Positions 51,750 to 63,700 of a stretch of 64,000 bases of DNA are shown here, piece by piece. The position numbers and the translations under genes were made by a program. The DNA is from Nissolia schottii (Eukaryota; Streptophyta; Magnoliopsida; Fabales; Fabaceae): positions 155,225 to 219,224 of the forward strand of contig QANU01068893.1 in the NCBI GenBank assembly GCA_003254905.1, read 5' to 3'. The notes under the pieces are model-generated. The model was not told where the DNA came from. It did not search any database and saw nothing but the letters and a program-made list of their open reading frames with translations. Each line of letters opens with the position of its first letter. Within the stretch, counting starts at the first letter, position 1.

Positions 51750-54700
51750 ACTATTACATAAGAGTTGTGTTAAATTATACTACACGTGCATAGATAGAGA
51801 TATTTTTTATTGATTGATATTTGTAGCACAAATCCTTTTTAAAATTAGATTTTATTGTTGATGTTATCCCATCATCTTTTACGGTGGAATGATATCTAAC
51901 TAATTTTATCTATTTTTTCTCCATATCTATTACTTTATTCTTTTTCAATAATTTAAAAATATAATTGAATTAAATTTTAAATCAGTTTCAAACGAAATAT
52001 TATTTAATTTTGAACTAATTTATTGTTATGAAATTTAATACATGTAATTCTATTTTATACCGTATTAAAATAATTTTAAATTTAACAAGCATATTGCTAA
52101 GAGAAAAAAAAAGAAAGACAGAATCAGCCTCAGTGGTTTTGATATGATAGAGATATTATTTGGATAGTGCAGCTGTCAATTCAAAATAATTGTCAAATTT
52201 TTGGAATTTCAGGATTTAGGAGTATCTATCACTATCAACCTTAAATATTAAGATAGAAACATAGAGTCCATAAAAAGATGTGGTAGTTTTTAATTTTTCA
52301 ATAATATCTTTAATTTAATTGCTTTTGTTAAAAACTGCATGATCAAAGAAAGTATATATTAATTACATTAGTGAAATTGATATAAATAATTGTCTAATAT
52401 ATTACCTAGATTTTTTTCTTAATTTGTTTGTAAATCATAATTTGACAATTATTCTAAAAGAGATAGAGTATTGATAAAAATTAACTTTAATATATTTTTT
52501 TGGTGCATCTGAAAAATCTACCACCGATAGCAATGGTTAATTGTCTCACTAAGTTCACATAAAATGGTTCACAAAATATTTTTCATTCCCATATATGAGG
52601 ATCAAATATGTATAATTATTAAAAATGATATAAATTTATTTAATAATTTACAATAAAATAAAATTATTTTAAAAATTTAACTATAGAAAATTTGTTGAGA
52701 TCTAAAGCTGAGATTAAAATAATTTAACTATGTATGTACAAGATGACTTTTAACTATTGGAAAAATTACAAGAAAAAAGTCATTATTGTTACTATCTAAA
52801 TTCACCCTAAGAAATTTTGTCAAAATACCAAATTTTCAAATCTCCTTTATCCATCCAACCTATCATCTACTAAGCACCAAAAAACCTATCATTTACCTTC
52901 ACAACTTTATCATCACCACCAACCTCGCGATGCTCCACCCATGATCTTTATTTTGTCTGATTTCTTTGGTACGACGACTTCCAGTTCATTAGGAAGGGCT
53001 ATTGTTTCACCATTCCATACTGGACCTAAGAGCTACCCTGCAAGAGCCATCCTAAAGAAACAAAAATGCTAATGTCAATAATACCAACAAAGGCCAAATG
53101 AATTGTTGCAATAAAAGATAGCTTCATGCATTAAAAAGGTAAAAATATAGCACACCTATAACTAAAGGTATGGCCCCACCCCCAACAAAAAAAGTCCTGA
53201 ATAAAAATGTGAATGTGGAGAACTCTAGCATGCGGATCTAAAAGCAGAGTGTTGAAAAGAAGAGTAATGGAGAGTTGATATTAGGGAGAAGGAGCAAAAC
53301 AGAATGGACAGATGCTAGGCTGTAAATAGTGGAGATAAGAGAAATGGAGAGATTTTCAGTATGGAGAAAAAGAAGCATAACAAAAGGACAAGGCAAACTA
53401 TTATGTGGGCTGCATACATGTTGGTTGTCATCTTTTTTCCTTCGATGTTGCCAATGGAAACTTCTTACCTGTCCCATAGGATTGTCCCTCTAGTTTCACT
53501 TCCATGACCATATAAATAATATTGAAATTTCTAGTTTTAAGTTCTCACAACAAAATTAGAAGGAAGAGATCCTCAAAGCAAAACAAAAAAGGAAAAACAA
53601 ATCCAATCAGAGAGCAGTATATAGTATGTCGGAGCAAAAGGACGATGTTAACACATACCGTGGAGGACTCTTCAGTGTGTAAGGATTTTGTGCTTGGTCA
53701 CGTAAAGGTGTCCTCATTCCATCATGAATAGGAGTTGCTAAAAATAGCAATATATTAACCAATATAGCATAAGCCTATTAGTAAAATACAAAACACTAAT
53801 GCCAAGCATCAAACCGATAAAAATAAATCAAACAAACCTCTACGATCTCGCATAGGAGTCATACACGGATGTAACGGTGTTTGAGAAGGATGCATTGGGG
53901 TTTCACTTCCCATCCCATATCGATTTTTGCTGTTGAAAGACACAAGACACAGATGAGTGAGTATCTTCTAATGGACTCAATGAATCAAATATCAAATATT
54001 ATATGTACAATATTATGCATATAACTTAGCAATATGGGGTTACAACTACATTGTCAGATAAATGGTTGTGGTCAACTGCAAGCACACAAGTCAGAGAACA
54101 CACAAATACAATGATAACAAGCAGTGCAAGTGTTTTGCAAAAACTAGAAAGCCTACCTATCACAGCCTTCATTTGGGACTCTAATTCAACCCGAACTGAT
54201 GTGCCTTTAACTTCTATAACACGCCCACGGTAACCTTTACAGGGACCCTTGCATACTTTAACTATTGCACCAACCAAGCCATCATGCCCCCTTCTACCTG
54301 TATGCCGTCGTCCAGCTTCACACCCAGAGAAATTAAAATCAAACAACTTTCTTCAAAAGAAAAGAAGGTACATCAAAACAATAGACAGACTCCATGTTCC
54401 AGCATATAAAACAACACAGATTTTAACATACATTTGATCAGAGGCCCTCCTCGTGAAAACCTCTTGGGGACTGTGGAATACTAGGTGGAGTTCTGAGGTT
54501 GAGGAATCTTGAGTAAGCAAATTAAACAAAAGTTGCAAAACATTCACACAAATAAAACCAAAAATCTAAAAAGCATAAGAATTGAAAAAAATAAAAAGGA
54601 GAATTGGTTACACATCTATCACCACTGGAGCGTGAACCTCCTGCCATTACCCATGATTGGGCCTTGGCACATATAAAGCATGCATGTTCAAGATGATGAC

Positions 54701-55452
54701 AATCAAAGATGAACAAGACTCCCCCATATTTGTGCTCCACAGGACCTTGTTTTCCCTAAAAAAATGGGATGATATGAAAAACACAAGGTCTAAAAAGGTA
54801 AATTTAGCCAAAATTTATAAAAACTCACTTTGCAAGGACCCTCAACAATCCATACAATATCCTTTGACGAAACTGTATTTTTAAACTTATCCTGCACACT
54901 TATTTTCTTCTATATCTTACACTTGATATCTATTAATTTAACAAGCACAACTTCAGGCGTGTCAGGAACCCCTTTGAGTATCACACCCTAACTTAGGGAG
55001 GTGATCAGCACACAAGGGACTAATTCTCTCATGGAAGCCTCTGGAACGCTTTTTGTAAAAACACGCATTTTAACTTTAATTAAAACAAGTAAAACCTTTC
55101 TTTTTTTGAATAATCATAAACTTTTGTACATCAAATATAAATATACATGATAAAATATGTGACTGGTCTGAATATCCTTCCTGTATACAATTGGAACACT
55201 CTAAAAAAGGCTTGATCACAAAATAAAAATAAGAATAACAATTCCTATAGGTAGCTTCACCTCAAGGTGAACTGCTGACTCTTGAATTATGACGTCGCTA
55301 CACTGACCATAAACTTCATGCACTGCTACTCTGTTTCATAACCTGTAACTGGAAGGGAGATTGAGGGGTGAGAACTTTGGGAAGAGTCTCAACGAATGGT
55401 CGTCTGCACGACGACATGGGACACTTTGAAAAACCATGGCATGCGGATGCAA

Positions 55453-55456
55453 TTAC

Positions 55457-55492
<36 letters not shown>
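55453..55492. repeat. (TA)n microsatellite
   Basis: TA dinucleotide tract of about 19 units within the 4.6-kb insertion. Confidence 0.9.
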
Positions 55493-55497
<5 letters not shown>

Positions 55498-57031
55498 CAA
55501 GCATAAAACAATTCTATAATAATAAATAAAACATTTGAAAACATAATTCAGTTGGGGAGTTCTCTACATAAACGTTCGGAGTATTATGGTTTAGTTGTTC
55601 CTGAAATGTCTGAGCTTTATGGTCTTGCCCTAATCTACATTATACATACACCGAGCATCACGGGCTGCCATGTCCTGGCTTTACGGTCTTGCCCTAAATC
55701 TACATGAATCATATTCTACTTTACAATCGTACAAGGTATACCAGGGTCAACGTAAGATGTCGCTGACTTAGAGTTCTATCATAGATATACTCCCATGAAA
55801 ACAGTTTTGAATATATAACATGATCATCATAAAATAATCCTTATACTGATAGCATAACATGACTTAATATCTTTAAGTGTTTTATCTTAAAAAAAATAAA
55901 AGTAGACTAAGATCTCATGCTTAGGGAGATTCCTAGGTAAGAGAGGTGCGTCACAATGAACAACTTAAATACTAAGTCTTATGTCTTCTCTTATCAGAAT
56001 CGTTCATTAACCATGATTTTTTGTTAAAGGTTTAACTAAACAATATGAATATGTATATCACTTAATACTAATCATATACACACAAATGGCTTTATTTAAT
56101 GCAATAAAATAAGTGCCTCCATGTAGTTTTAAAATAGTTTCATGATTTTCTAAAATAGTTTTCGTAAATATCAACTTCATAAATAAAGAGTTTCTAAATA
56201 AATAATCATAAGAAAACAACTTAATTAAATAAAAGCATAACTAACTTCATAAATACATAAAATAAAATACTAAGTTTTACCTCCTATGATTTTATAAAAC
56301 ATGCATAAATAAAATAATGCTAAAATAAATAAATAAATAACTTTAAAAATAAATACATGGTCTAAAATAGATCATGAAGAAAGTCATTCACCTTAACATG
56401 GCTGACTGTTAAGGAGCACTAAGCTAGGAGCTCCTGACCCCCTACGTGGATGCACTGCTTCCCCACGAACAAAAAACGAAGAGATAAAAGAAATAAAAGA
56501 TAACTGGAGCGAAAAAGTTTCACAAAAGTGTGACTTCTCAAGCTTTGGAGTGAATTAGCAAATATAAACACTCACGGGAAGCCTCTATATATGTAGGGGG
56601 AGAAGGAGACCCCCTTTCTATCACTCTAAACGATGCGAGACTAATTTCTGGCGTGCTACAACAATGTAACACTCTAGCTAGCTGCTTACGTGTACATCGC
56701 AAACAATGCTCGCTAGGTTGTTATCTGCTTTGGTTGGGGTTACTTTTAGCCCCTACTTTAACGTTCAAAATTATCTTATATTTGAAAATATGGACCATTT
56801 TAAAACTTTTTCGTTATATATATATATATGATGTAAATATGAGTCGTGCGCGTCAGATAGAATTTATAATACGAGCGTTAAAACTTTATACTACACAAAT
56901 AACTGCTCCAATATAACAACATCAAACTATAAGCAGACAAGTGGTCCATAGCATATAGTCACAAACATTACATAGATAATATCTTAGTTAATACATACAC
57001 ATAATTTCTCATAGAAGTACAATACATGGAT

Positions 57032-59493
57032 TGTAACATCCTTAGCCTAGTTCTTGCTATCCTATTCCTTGATTCATCGTCTTCGAGGCCGCCGATGCGT
57101 ACATCAAGTTGAAGTCCTGTCTTGCTCACCTAGAACCATAAAGGAGCGGGTATGAGAACTCTACGTTCTCAGTGGGGAACCTTAGTTGTCATAACTCATT
57201 TTTAATCTCATTTATGATTCCGCCGCTCAGGGATCTCTAGATGCCACAGTTATACTACATCCCTACCAGTTATTAATATTCAACCTAGTCCTGAGCAGCT
57301 ACCTACCTTACTAGGTGTTTGAGGGAGCCAAATCTTTTCATTACTACATCATCTGTTTTCTACCCTAGCTCCTAGGGAATAATTTCTCAATAAAACATTC
57401 ATCATTCATCACTCGTATCATGGGACCGTCCACACGCGATGCAATGCGCACCCTAGGATAGTCCACCCGTGATGCAATGCGCACCCAAGAACCGTCTGCC
57501 TGTGATGTAATGCGCACCCTAGGACCGTCCACCCGTGATGTATTAGGCACCCTGGGACTGCCATCCGCACGGAATGCCACCTGCACCCTAGGTCCGCCGT
57601 CCACTCTGAATACCATCTACACCCTAGGACTGTCGTCCACTCGGAATGCCATCTACACCCTAGGACTGTCGTCCACAGTTCAACATCCAATATAGCAACC
57701 ACACAAGTATACTAATCAATCCATTTCATTTCGAACCACAAGGCTCATACATTCCCAACCACTATTTCCACAAATACAAAGCAACCACAAGTTTCACAAT
57801 CAAACATATGCAAGTGCAGTTACCAAAGAAATCATCATTTATAACTTCACATAACTCATGGATACCAATCATACAATAACACCAACTTCCCATAACTCAT
57901 AACATCAAATTCATCACATATAAGACACATAATCTCATACTCAAACATTTCTTAAACATAATAAACATAAATCTAGCGACTAGCAAAATAGACATCTGAT
58001 TTCTGTCAGAAAATAACGATCATAAACCGGATAGGTCCAAGACCTTACTCCAAGGTTTTTGATAGTCCTAAGATCATTTTTCATGTCTAGAGACTCAGAT
58101 CTTAATCCCAACTCCACGAAATTGCAGTTTTATCCTTTCTCCCAAAATTACCATTTCGCCCCCGTAAACGCCATGTTTTCTTGTGAATTTTAGTTCTCAA
58201 AAACCCAATGGACTCAAGACTTGCCCTTAGGGTTTTTGATAGTTCTAAACCCATATTTTATGAAAACAAACCCACTTTTTCAGTCCCAAGATGTGAAATT
58301 CCCGTTTTGCCGTTTTTCATAAAAACCTCATTTTATGTCTGTTTGCTGAGAAATTCATCGGGGACTCCAAAAATATAAAACTTGACATCCCCACTCAATT
58401 TTTCGTGTAGAACTCAAAAATAGCATTAATTTTTCATGATAAAAATCTCAGCATACAGTTTCCTTTAAAATCATGTCATATGCCTATTTTCGTCTTAGGC
58501 GTTCCTAATTTCGGACAGAATCACAGACAGCACCAACAGATTCAGACAACCATCAACAACATATATATACATCAAAGTCACATAAAAGGCATCCTAACCA
58601 CATATATATCTAATCATGAAACCAATTAGACAGTGGATAAGTCGGTTACCCACTTTGAAACCAAATCCGTCACAAAGCCGCAGAAACTCCGAAAGTCTTG
58701 TGACCGGTGTTCCTAGCTATTGTACTAATTCTTCAAGGTGATGGATGAAGGTTCTTGATTAGAGAAATAGAAGATGATTTCTAGAGATAATTTATGGGGA
58801 GTTAAGGTTATGGTTAATACAGAAATTAATGTATCTGTATTTTGGCGGAATAACAGCAGAGCGTAAAAACAGGCAAAGTTTCACCAAGCTCTCCCATGTC
58901 TTCACTTTGGATAAACCTTGGGGTTATTTATAGCCCAAGGGTATGATTGGTCTTGGTCATTCTTGGCCACATAAATTGATTTGCAAAGAAAAGGAAAAAG
59001 AAAGTAAAAAATAAATAGATAAGAATGGTGACTCATGTTGACTTGTCAACCAAAAATGTGTGGTTATGGTGAGGAGAGAGAAAGAGAGAAAATTTTGTGG
59101 TTAGATGAGGATTGGTCGTGGGGCCTACATTCCAGTCCTGTTTGATCGCGTTTTGTCGTCTGCTGTCCTAGTGCTTCGTGTACGGTCCTCCGATAAATAT
59201 TCTGATCACGTCCTTGTGATCCAATAATTTTTGTTGTGTAAGAATTGAGTTAATCTAAGGTATTTGAGAACTTTTCTCCGTAACCATATATTTTGTAGAT
59301 ACCTTAGATACACCGTTGCACTTAACAGACAAAAAGGATCCGTTTTAGTGGCTGCAGAATTTTCTGAAGCAGAATTTTCTGAAACCAAGTAGAATGTCTT
59401 CTACAAACATTTTAATCTATAAGTTCATGCAAGACCTTGTTTCTCCTATTTAATTTGGAAAATCTTTACTAAGGGAAAAAGCAGGATGTTACA
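57032..59493. mobile_element. Inner element with TGTAACATCC/GGATGTTACA ends (putative LTR)
   Basis: A 2,462-bp segment bounded by perfect 10-bp inverted termini starting TG and ending CA, the LTR signature. It contains the 33/36-bp minisatellite and AT-rich unique sequence, and no retroviral-type protein frame. It could be a large solo LTR of a plant Gypsy-type element. The lack of a flanking target repeat leaves the call open. Confidence 0.5.
57425..57672. repeat. Minisatellite with 33-bp then 36-bp units
   Basis: About seven and a half tandem units. Four are 33 bp (core CCACCCGTGATGCAATGCGC plus ACCCTAGGA) and three are 36 bp (core TCCACTCGGAATGCCATCTAC plus ACCCTAGGA). The two types are clustered, not mixed. 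Both lengths are multiples of three, so the minus strand stays open with an 11-residue repeat like VDGPRVRIASR. No start, partner exon or known family supports a gene. Confidence 0.88.
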
Positions 59494-60941
59494 CCCAACA
59501 CACCGCACCGCTGCAACGCGCTGGCTACCTGATTTGCATCTCACGCTAGATGGCTACATGTCTCGCGCAAGACGTCCACTATTTTTTTTTCTTTTAAGGG
59601 CCGTTACATTGAGAACCTAGAAAAATGGCACACATGTTAATATAATGACAAAGGTCTCAATTTAAATAAGAAAAGGCCTTTAAGTTTTGACGCATTGAGA
59701 GAATAACTTGAAATGTTTCACTTTCTACACTAATTATTACACCAAAGCTCGAATCATTGCACCATGTAAAGTTAGAATTGAGAACAGTCTGAACCATAGC
59801 ATACAGAAGCAAGGAGCTATGCCTAATCTCAAGAATGGAAAAAGGCTTACTGTAGCAATATAAGATCACAAAATTCATAGTCCCCAATTTTCGTAACTCC
59901 AGTAGTCACTTTAGAACTCTCCACAACATCATCAACAAACACATGGATCTGAAGAGAGAACATTTCTATGTCAGTCTTGCACTACATATAAATGCAAAAA
60001 TTCACAAGTCTTTCAGCATGGCTACGAAGAGGCCATAGAACTCACTTGTTCTTTTATTCTATCAAATATTAAAATGAGTACATGCTGCTCCACCTTCACA
60101 ACCATGACAGTAGCACCCTCTTGAACACCCGAAACAACCTTAACATGTTTTCCAGGTTCAAAATATTTACAAAGTTCCTTTTTATTTATAGCAAGGGTTT
60201 TCTGAAGGAAAAAAAGGTAAATAAATTAAATCATGATGGAAACAGTTCATTACTAATCATCAACATGCAAAATTGTAGGCTTTGGAAGGGAGACCAACCA
60301 ATTATCAATTCATACTTACTGGAAGACCCTTGATTTCGGTTTTATATGAACATTATCTTCATGAACTTTCTCCACCCACCCCTTCAAGTTCTTTAAATCA
60401 CCCTTGACAACAATAATCGCATCGTCTTTCATAAAATGCCCTTTCTTTCTAGTTTCAATCAAAGTTGACAGAATAACTTTGTCATCATTGTCCCAACTCT
60501 CACCAGGTTCGCAAAAATTTTCAAGTTCATTCTAAGTAGGTTTGATGTTCTAAGCACTAATGGATTTTATTGATATAGTTTTGAGTAAGAATCCATCCTT
60601 GAACATCATTCCCCCAATTATATTAACTCGTTCTCCATAGGCATCGCGTCTATGCTCTATACGAATATGCAATTCCGTATACGAATATGCAATTCCCTAT
60701 ACAAAATGCACAAATCCTATCAGGTCAGGAATGAGAAAAAGACAACAACAACAATAACCACAACTGAGCCTTGTCCCACTAGGTGAGGTGAGCTATATGG
60801 ATTCGACAATGCTATAGTTGTCCTATCATAAAAACATGATTATTGTCAAAAACATTAAAATCCAAATCCTTTTTAATGGTATGACTTATAAATTTTCTTA
60901 ATCTCCTTTTACCTCTAGTTATCAGGCTACCCTCCATGTGG

Positions 60942-62310
60942 GGAATGATCGTTCAGTTAACTTTTGGCATGACTATTGGATTGTTGGCATAAATAACCTG
61001 CATGACTTCTCCACTCTTCTTATGGATACAAACAACTATAATGATAAAGTGGCTAATTTTTTCAAGAATGATGATTGAGATCAGGTAAAATTATTGCAAG
61101 TTCTTGACTATAATTTTGTGAAGATTATTTTATCTGTTAAAACTCCTAATACCGTGATAGGTAATGATACTATTGATTGGTTCCCCACCATGAATGATAA
61201 ATTTAGTATTAAATCTGCATATGATATTATAACATTTGATTCTAATAATTGCATGAAATTATTTACAGACGTTTGAAATATAAAAGGTGCTTAGTGTATT
61301 ATAGCATTTATGTGGATTGTTGCTCATAAGAATCTTTTAACTAACCCTTTAAGATGGAAAAGAGATATGATTAATGTCTTATGTGCCCATGGTGTAGGGC
61401 CTGCGGAGGAAACAATGGTCCATATACTCTGGGTTGTAATATTCTGGAAGAGATATGAAAGAGCATTGTAAGTAGTTCTTTTCATGTTTCTTGTTTTTTC
61501 ATGTTGATTGGTTGAAGGGTAACATTTCAGTGAGAACCCGGGCTATCGAAGAGGTAGATTGGCCTCTCCTTTCCACTACTACTTGTAGCTCCATATGGCA
61601 AGCTAAGAATATGTGAATTTTTTTTCGCATCACCAAGTTTCTTCTTCTGATTTAGCTGGAAAATATGTGGCTTTAGCTAGGGCTATCACTACATGAAGAT
61701 GTATTCTAGTTTTGCTAAAGTGGTGGTTCCCCAAGCTGAGTTTGTGCATATTACTTAGGATCTTCCTTTGTTAGGTTGGATCAAACTCAATTTTGATGGT
61801 TGTGTTATTAATCTTGGCACCTCTACTGCCTATGGTGGGATCATTAGGGATCACCTTGGGAGCTTCATATTAGTATTCAATCATAATATTAGATCTTGCT
61901 TTATCACTTTAGTTGAGCTCTACGAAGCATTTGCTAGCATCTCTTAGGCAGCCCAGTGTGGTTTTCAACGAGTGATTCTCAAGTTGGACTCTAAATGTGC
62001 TGTAAATTTTCTTCTTGATCCCCCAGACTTGGGTCACCCCTGCTCGCTGTTCGTGAAGGCTATTACTGATATTATGGTATCCATCAAGACGACCAAAGGC
62101 ATATTTTTAAGGAAGTGAATTTTTACGTTGATTTGTTGGCCAAACATGGCCATGATTGCTCTATGGATTTTCACCATTACGAGTTTGTTCCTAATTTTTT
62201 TTATCTTTAACTCTGTTAGCTAATAGGGTTGGTACTTTGTCTCATGTTGTTGGGATATAGTTTTTCTTGTTCTTTGGGCATTCCCGTTCAATTGTCTATA
62301 AAATAAATAA
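60942..62310 (+). mobile_element. 5'-truncated, decayed LINE (zf-RVT and RNase H remnants)
   Basis: Plus-strand reading gives GNDRSVNFWHDYWIVGINNL, then FSIKSAYDIITF, then LRWKRDMINVLC, the linker and zinc-finger part of a plant LINE. The RNase H domain follows (LNFDGCVINLGTSTAYGGII, LVELYEAFAS, VILKLDSKCAVNFLL). Several stops and frame changes break it. The 3' end carries an ATAAATAAATAAATAAA tail. Its 5' limit coincides with the end of duplicated block B. Confidence 0.82.
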
Positions 62311-62449
62311 ATAAACTCAAAAGACTTGATATGCATTTAACCAAAAAAATTCAAATGTACCAAAAAAAACTTCTTATGCACATTTAAGATAACTTTCTTT
62401 TTGATAAACAACGAGCCCAAACAAGGCCCGAGAAAGAACAATTATAGCT

Positions 62450-62690
62450 AGCGGTGGGAACAGGCCAGGCCAGTTTCGTAAATTTCTGGCCTGGGCCTGG
62501 CCTGTTAACTGTTATAGGCTTTTTTTTTAGCATGGTCTGGCCTGTTTGGGAAGACTGGCCTGGCCTGGAGCCTGACAGGCCTGCCTGATTTTTTTTTATA
62601 ATAAAAAAAGCTACTACTTTTGGCCTGTTATTGAGGCCTGTTAATACGGCCTGTTATTGCGACCTGTTATTACGGCCTGTTACACACTCA
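62450..62690. mobile_element. Small hAT-like element with GGCCTG repeats
   Basis: Begins TAGCGGTGGGAACAGGCC, a common end type for non-autonomous plant hAT elements. It contains many GGCCTG words, including tandem 15-16-bp units of GGCCTGTTATTGC type at about 62622-62684. The right end and target repeat were not resolved. Confidence 0.45.
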
Positions 62691-63385
62691 ATAACATAAA
62701 ATTCAACAACAATAATCAATCATCTTACGATACCAATAATATCCAAATACGATCTACGTCCAAAACATACAAGACAAATCAACAGCCACCTTAGAATCCG
62801 ATTCAATTTAAACTCTAGCTAGATGTAGGCTAATAGCCATCTTGATATCGATGTAGATACCCCAGAGCTTCACCATAGTAATAGAAACAACTCCTAGGTT
62901 CCCATCAAACGCAGTAACAAAATTACCATCATGGTTACAAATGAGTCCTTCACAAGCAACTTTTCTCGGATTAATAAAGATCGATCAATCTGTATTGATT
63001 TTTCACCACCCTTGAGCAAGAGCTACCCAATGTATACACACCTAGTAGCTAGTTAGAATAGAATGGGCATTTGATGTCACCTCCTGTGCGCAAGAATAAT
63101 TCTTAGCAAGGCCTACAATATTTTCTATTAGCTCTGATATAGACTTACCGAATTCTCGAAATTCGATCATTTCTATACATCCAGAGAGAGTGACAGACAG
63201 TAGTAAATAGGAAAGGCCAAGCGACTCCATTAACCGATAGGTCAATGACAAGTTCAAACCCAACCGTACGGGAATGACCTGATGAAAAAAGTCAATTCAA
63301 TGATCTCTAGATATAATACTCTTCCATATCTTTTTCACAAAACAACAATCACGAAGGACATGTAAAATATTGATAAAAGTTAGTT
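62691..63385 (-). mobile_element. Decayed LINE fragment (zf-RVT and RNase H), opposite orientation
   Basis: Minus-strand reading from about 63385 gives ILHVLRDCCFVKKIWKSI, the conserved zinc-finger motif of plant LINEs, then KSISELIENIVGLAKNYS. An RNase H remnant follows (ACEGLICNHDGNFVTAFDGN, VKLWGIYIDIKMAI, IESDSKVAVDL). Stops and frameshifts are frequent. It is a third LINE relic in the window and lies opposite to the one at 60942-62310. Confidence 0.7.
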
Positions 63386-63700
63386 ATTTAAATAAGGACC
63401 ATTTTCTGATGAGAATTTCAATAGTTTCTCACCAATGAGAATTTGGTTGGTCCAATAGTAAAGCTACTCGTGGCATAATATAAAGAAGTAAATTTAAGTG
63501 ATGTTTGTATGTAGTGTGGTGATAAGTAGGAATGTAGTGGGTATTAAGTTAAAAGGAAAATGATTTTAAATGAAATTATTTTTATTTTAATTATATTATT
63601 TATGAAAGACAAATCTATTTCATTAAAATAATTATTAGGGTTACTAATTATGAATTAAAATCTGTAGCAACCAATTGATGGTGGACCCTATGGGCAAGAG
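63386..63700. other. AT-rich intergenic DNA
   Basis: No gene or recognised element. Confidence 0.55.

Larger units (their letters stand above)
54979..59608 (-). mobile_element. 4,630-bp insertion (LTR-type family, probably nested) in SPT5 copy B
   Basis: It splits the SPT5-like exon encoding VLKGVPD, which is continuous in block A. TTGAG flanks it (54974-54978, 59609-59613). Ends read TATCACACCCTAACTTAGG and AAGGGCCGTTACA. Its outer parts match, inverted, the probable solo LTR at 40707-42625. An inner segment (57032-59493) has its own inverted ends TGTAACATCC and GGATGTTACA, so a second element is probably nested inside. The inner flanks (TGGAT and CCCAA) do not form a target repeat, so that nesting is less certain. 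No transposition enzyme frame was seen. Confidence 0.75.
52915..60720 (-). pseudogene. SPT5-like pseudogene, copy B (5'-truncated, interrupted)
   Basis: This copy retains pieces corresponding to SPT5 exons 7 onward. These are 60340-60700 (GHFMKGDAVIVVKGDLKNLK region, degraded), about 60050-60205 (KELCKYFEPG region), about 59890-59950 (VDDVVESS, GDYEFCDL), and then the 4.6-kb insertion. After it come about 54600-54760 (VEHKYGGVLFIFDCHHLEHA), 54020-54345 (the KOW stretch GYRGRVIEVKGTSVRVELES), 53645-53935 (the TPIHDGMRTP repeat region) and a C-terminal piece near 52930-53050. It has no start codon or N-terminal exons. At the point where copy A carries a 2-nt deletion, copy B keeps the original frame. 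It is a pseudogene. Confidence 0.85.
49684..60941. repeat. Segmental duplication, block B (with three insertions)
   Basis: Second copy of the block at 32634-37535, in the same orientation. It is interrupted at 49799-50875, 51158-51749 and 54979-59608. Without these and their target duplications it is about 4.94 kb against 4.90 kb in block A. It lacks the 5' exons of the SPT5-like gene and ends at CTACCCTCCATGTGG, directly against a LINE fragment. It also carries a small internal tandem duplication (TATACGAATATGCAATTCC twice at about 60658-60695). Confidence 0.93.

Noticed and set aside
57425-57672. Regular repeats that might be read as a CRISPR-like array
   Set aside because: Units are contiguous with no unique spacers and lie in a plant transposon. 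It is a minisatellite.
63042-63263. 73-residue minus-strand ORF as a separate gene
   Set aside because: It falls between zinc-finger and RNase H remnants of a LINE and is best read as part of that frameshifted element.
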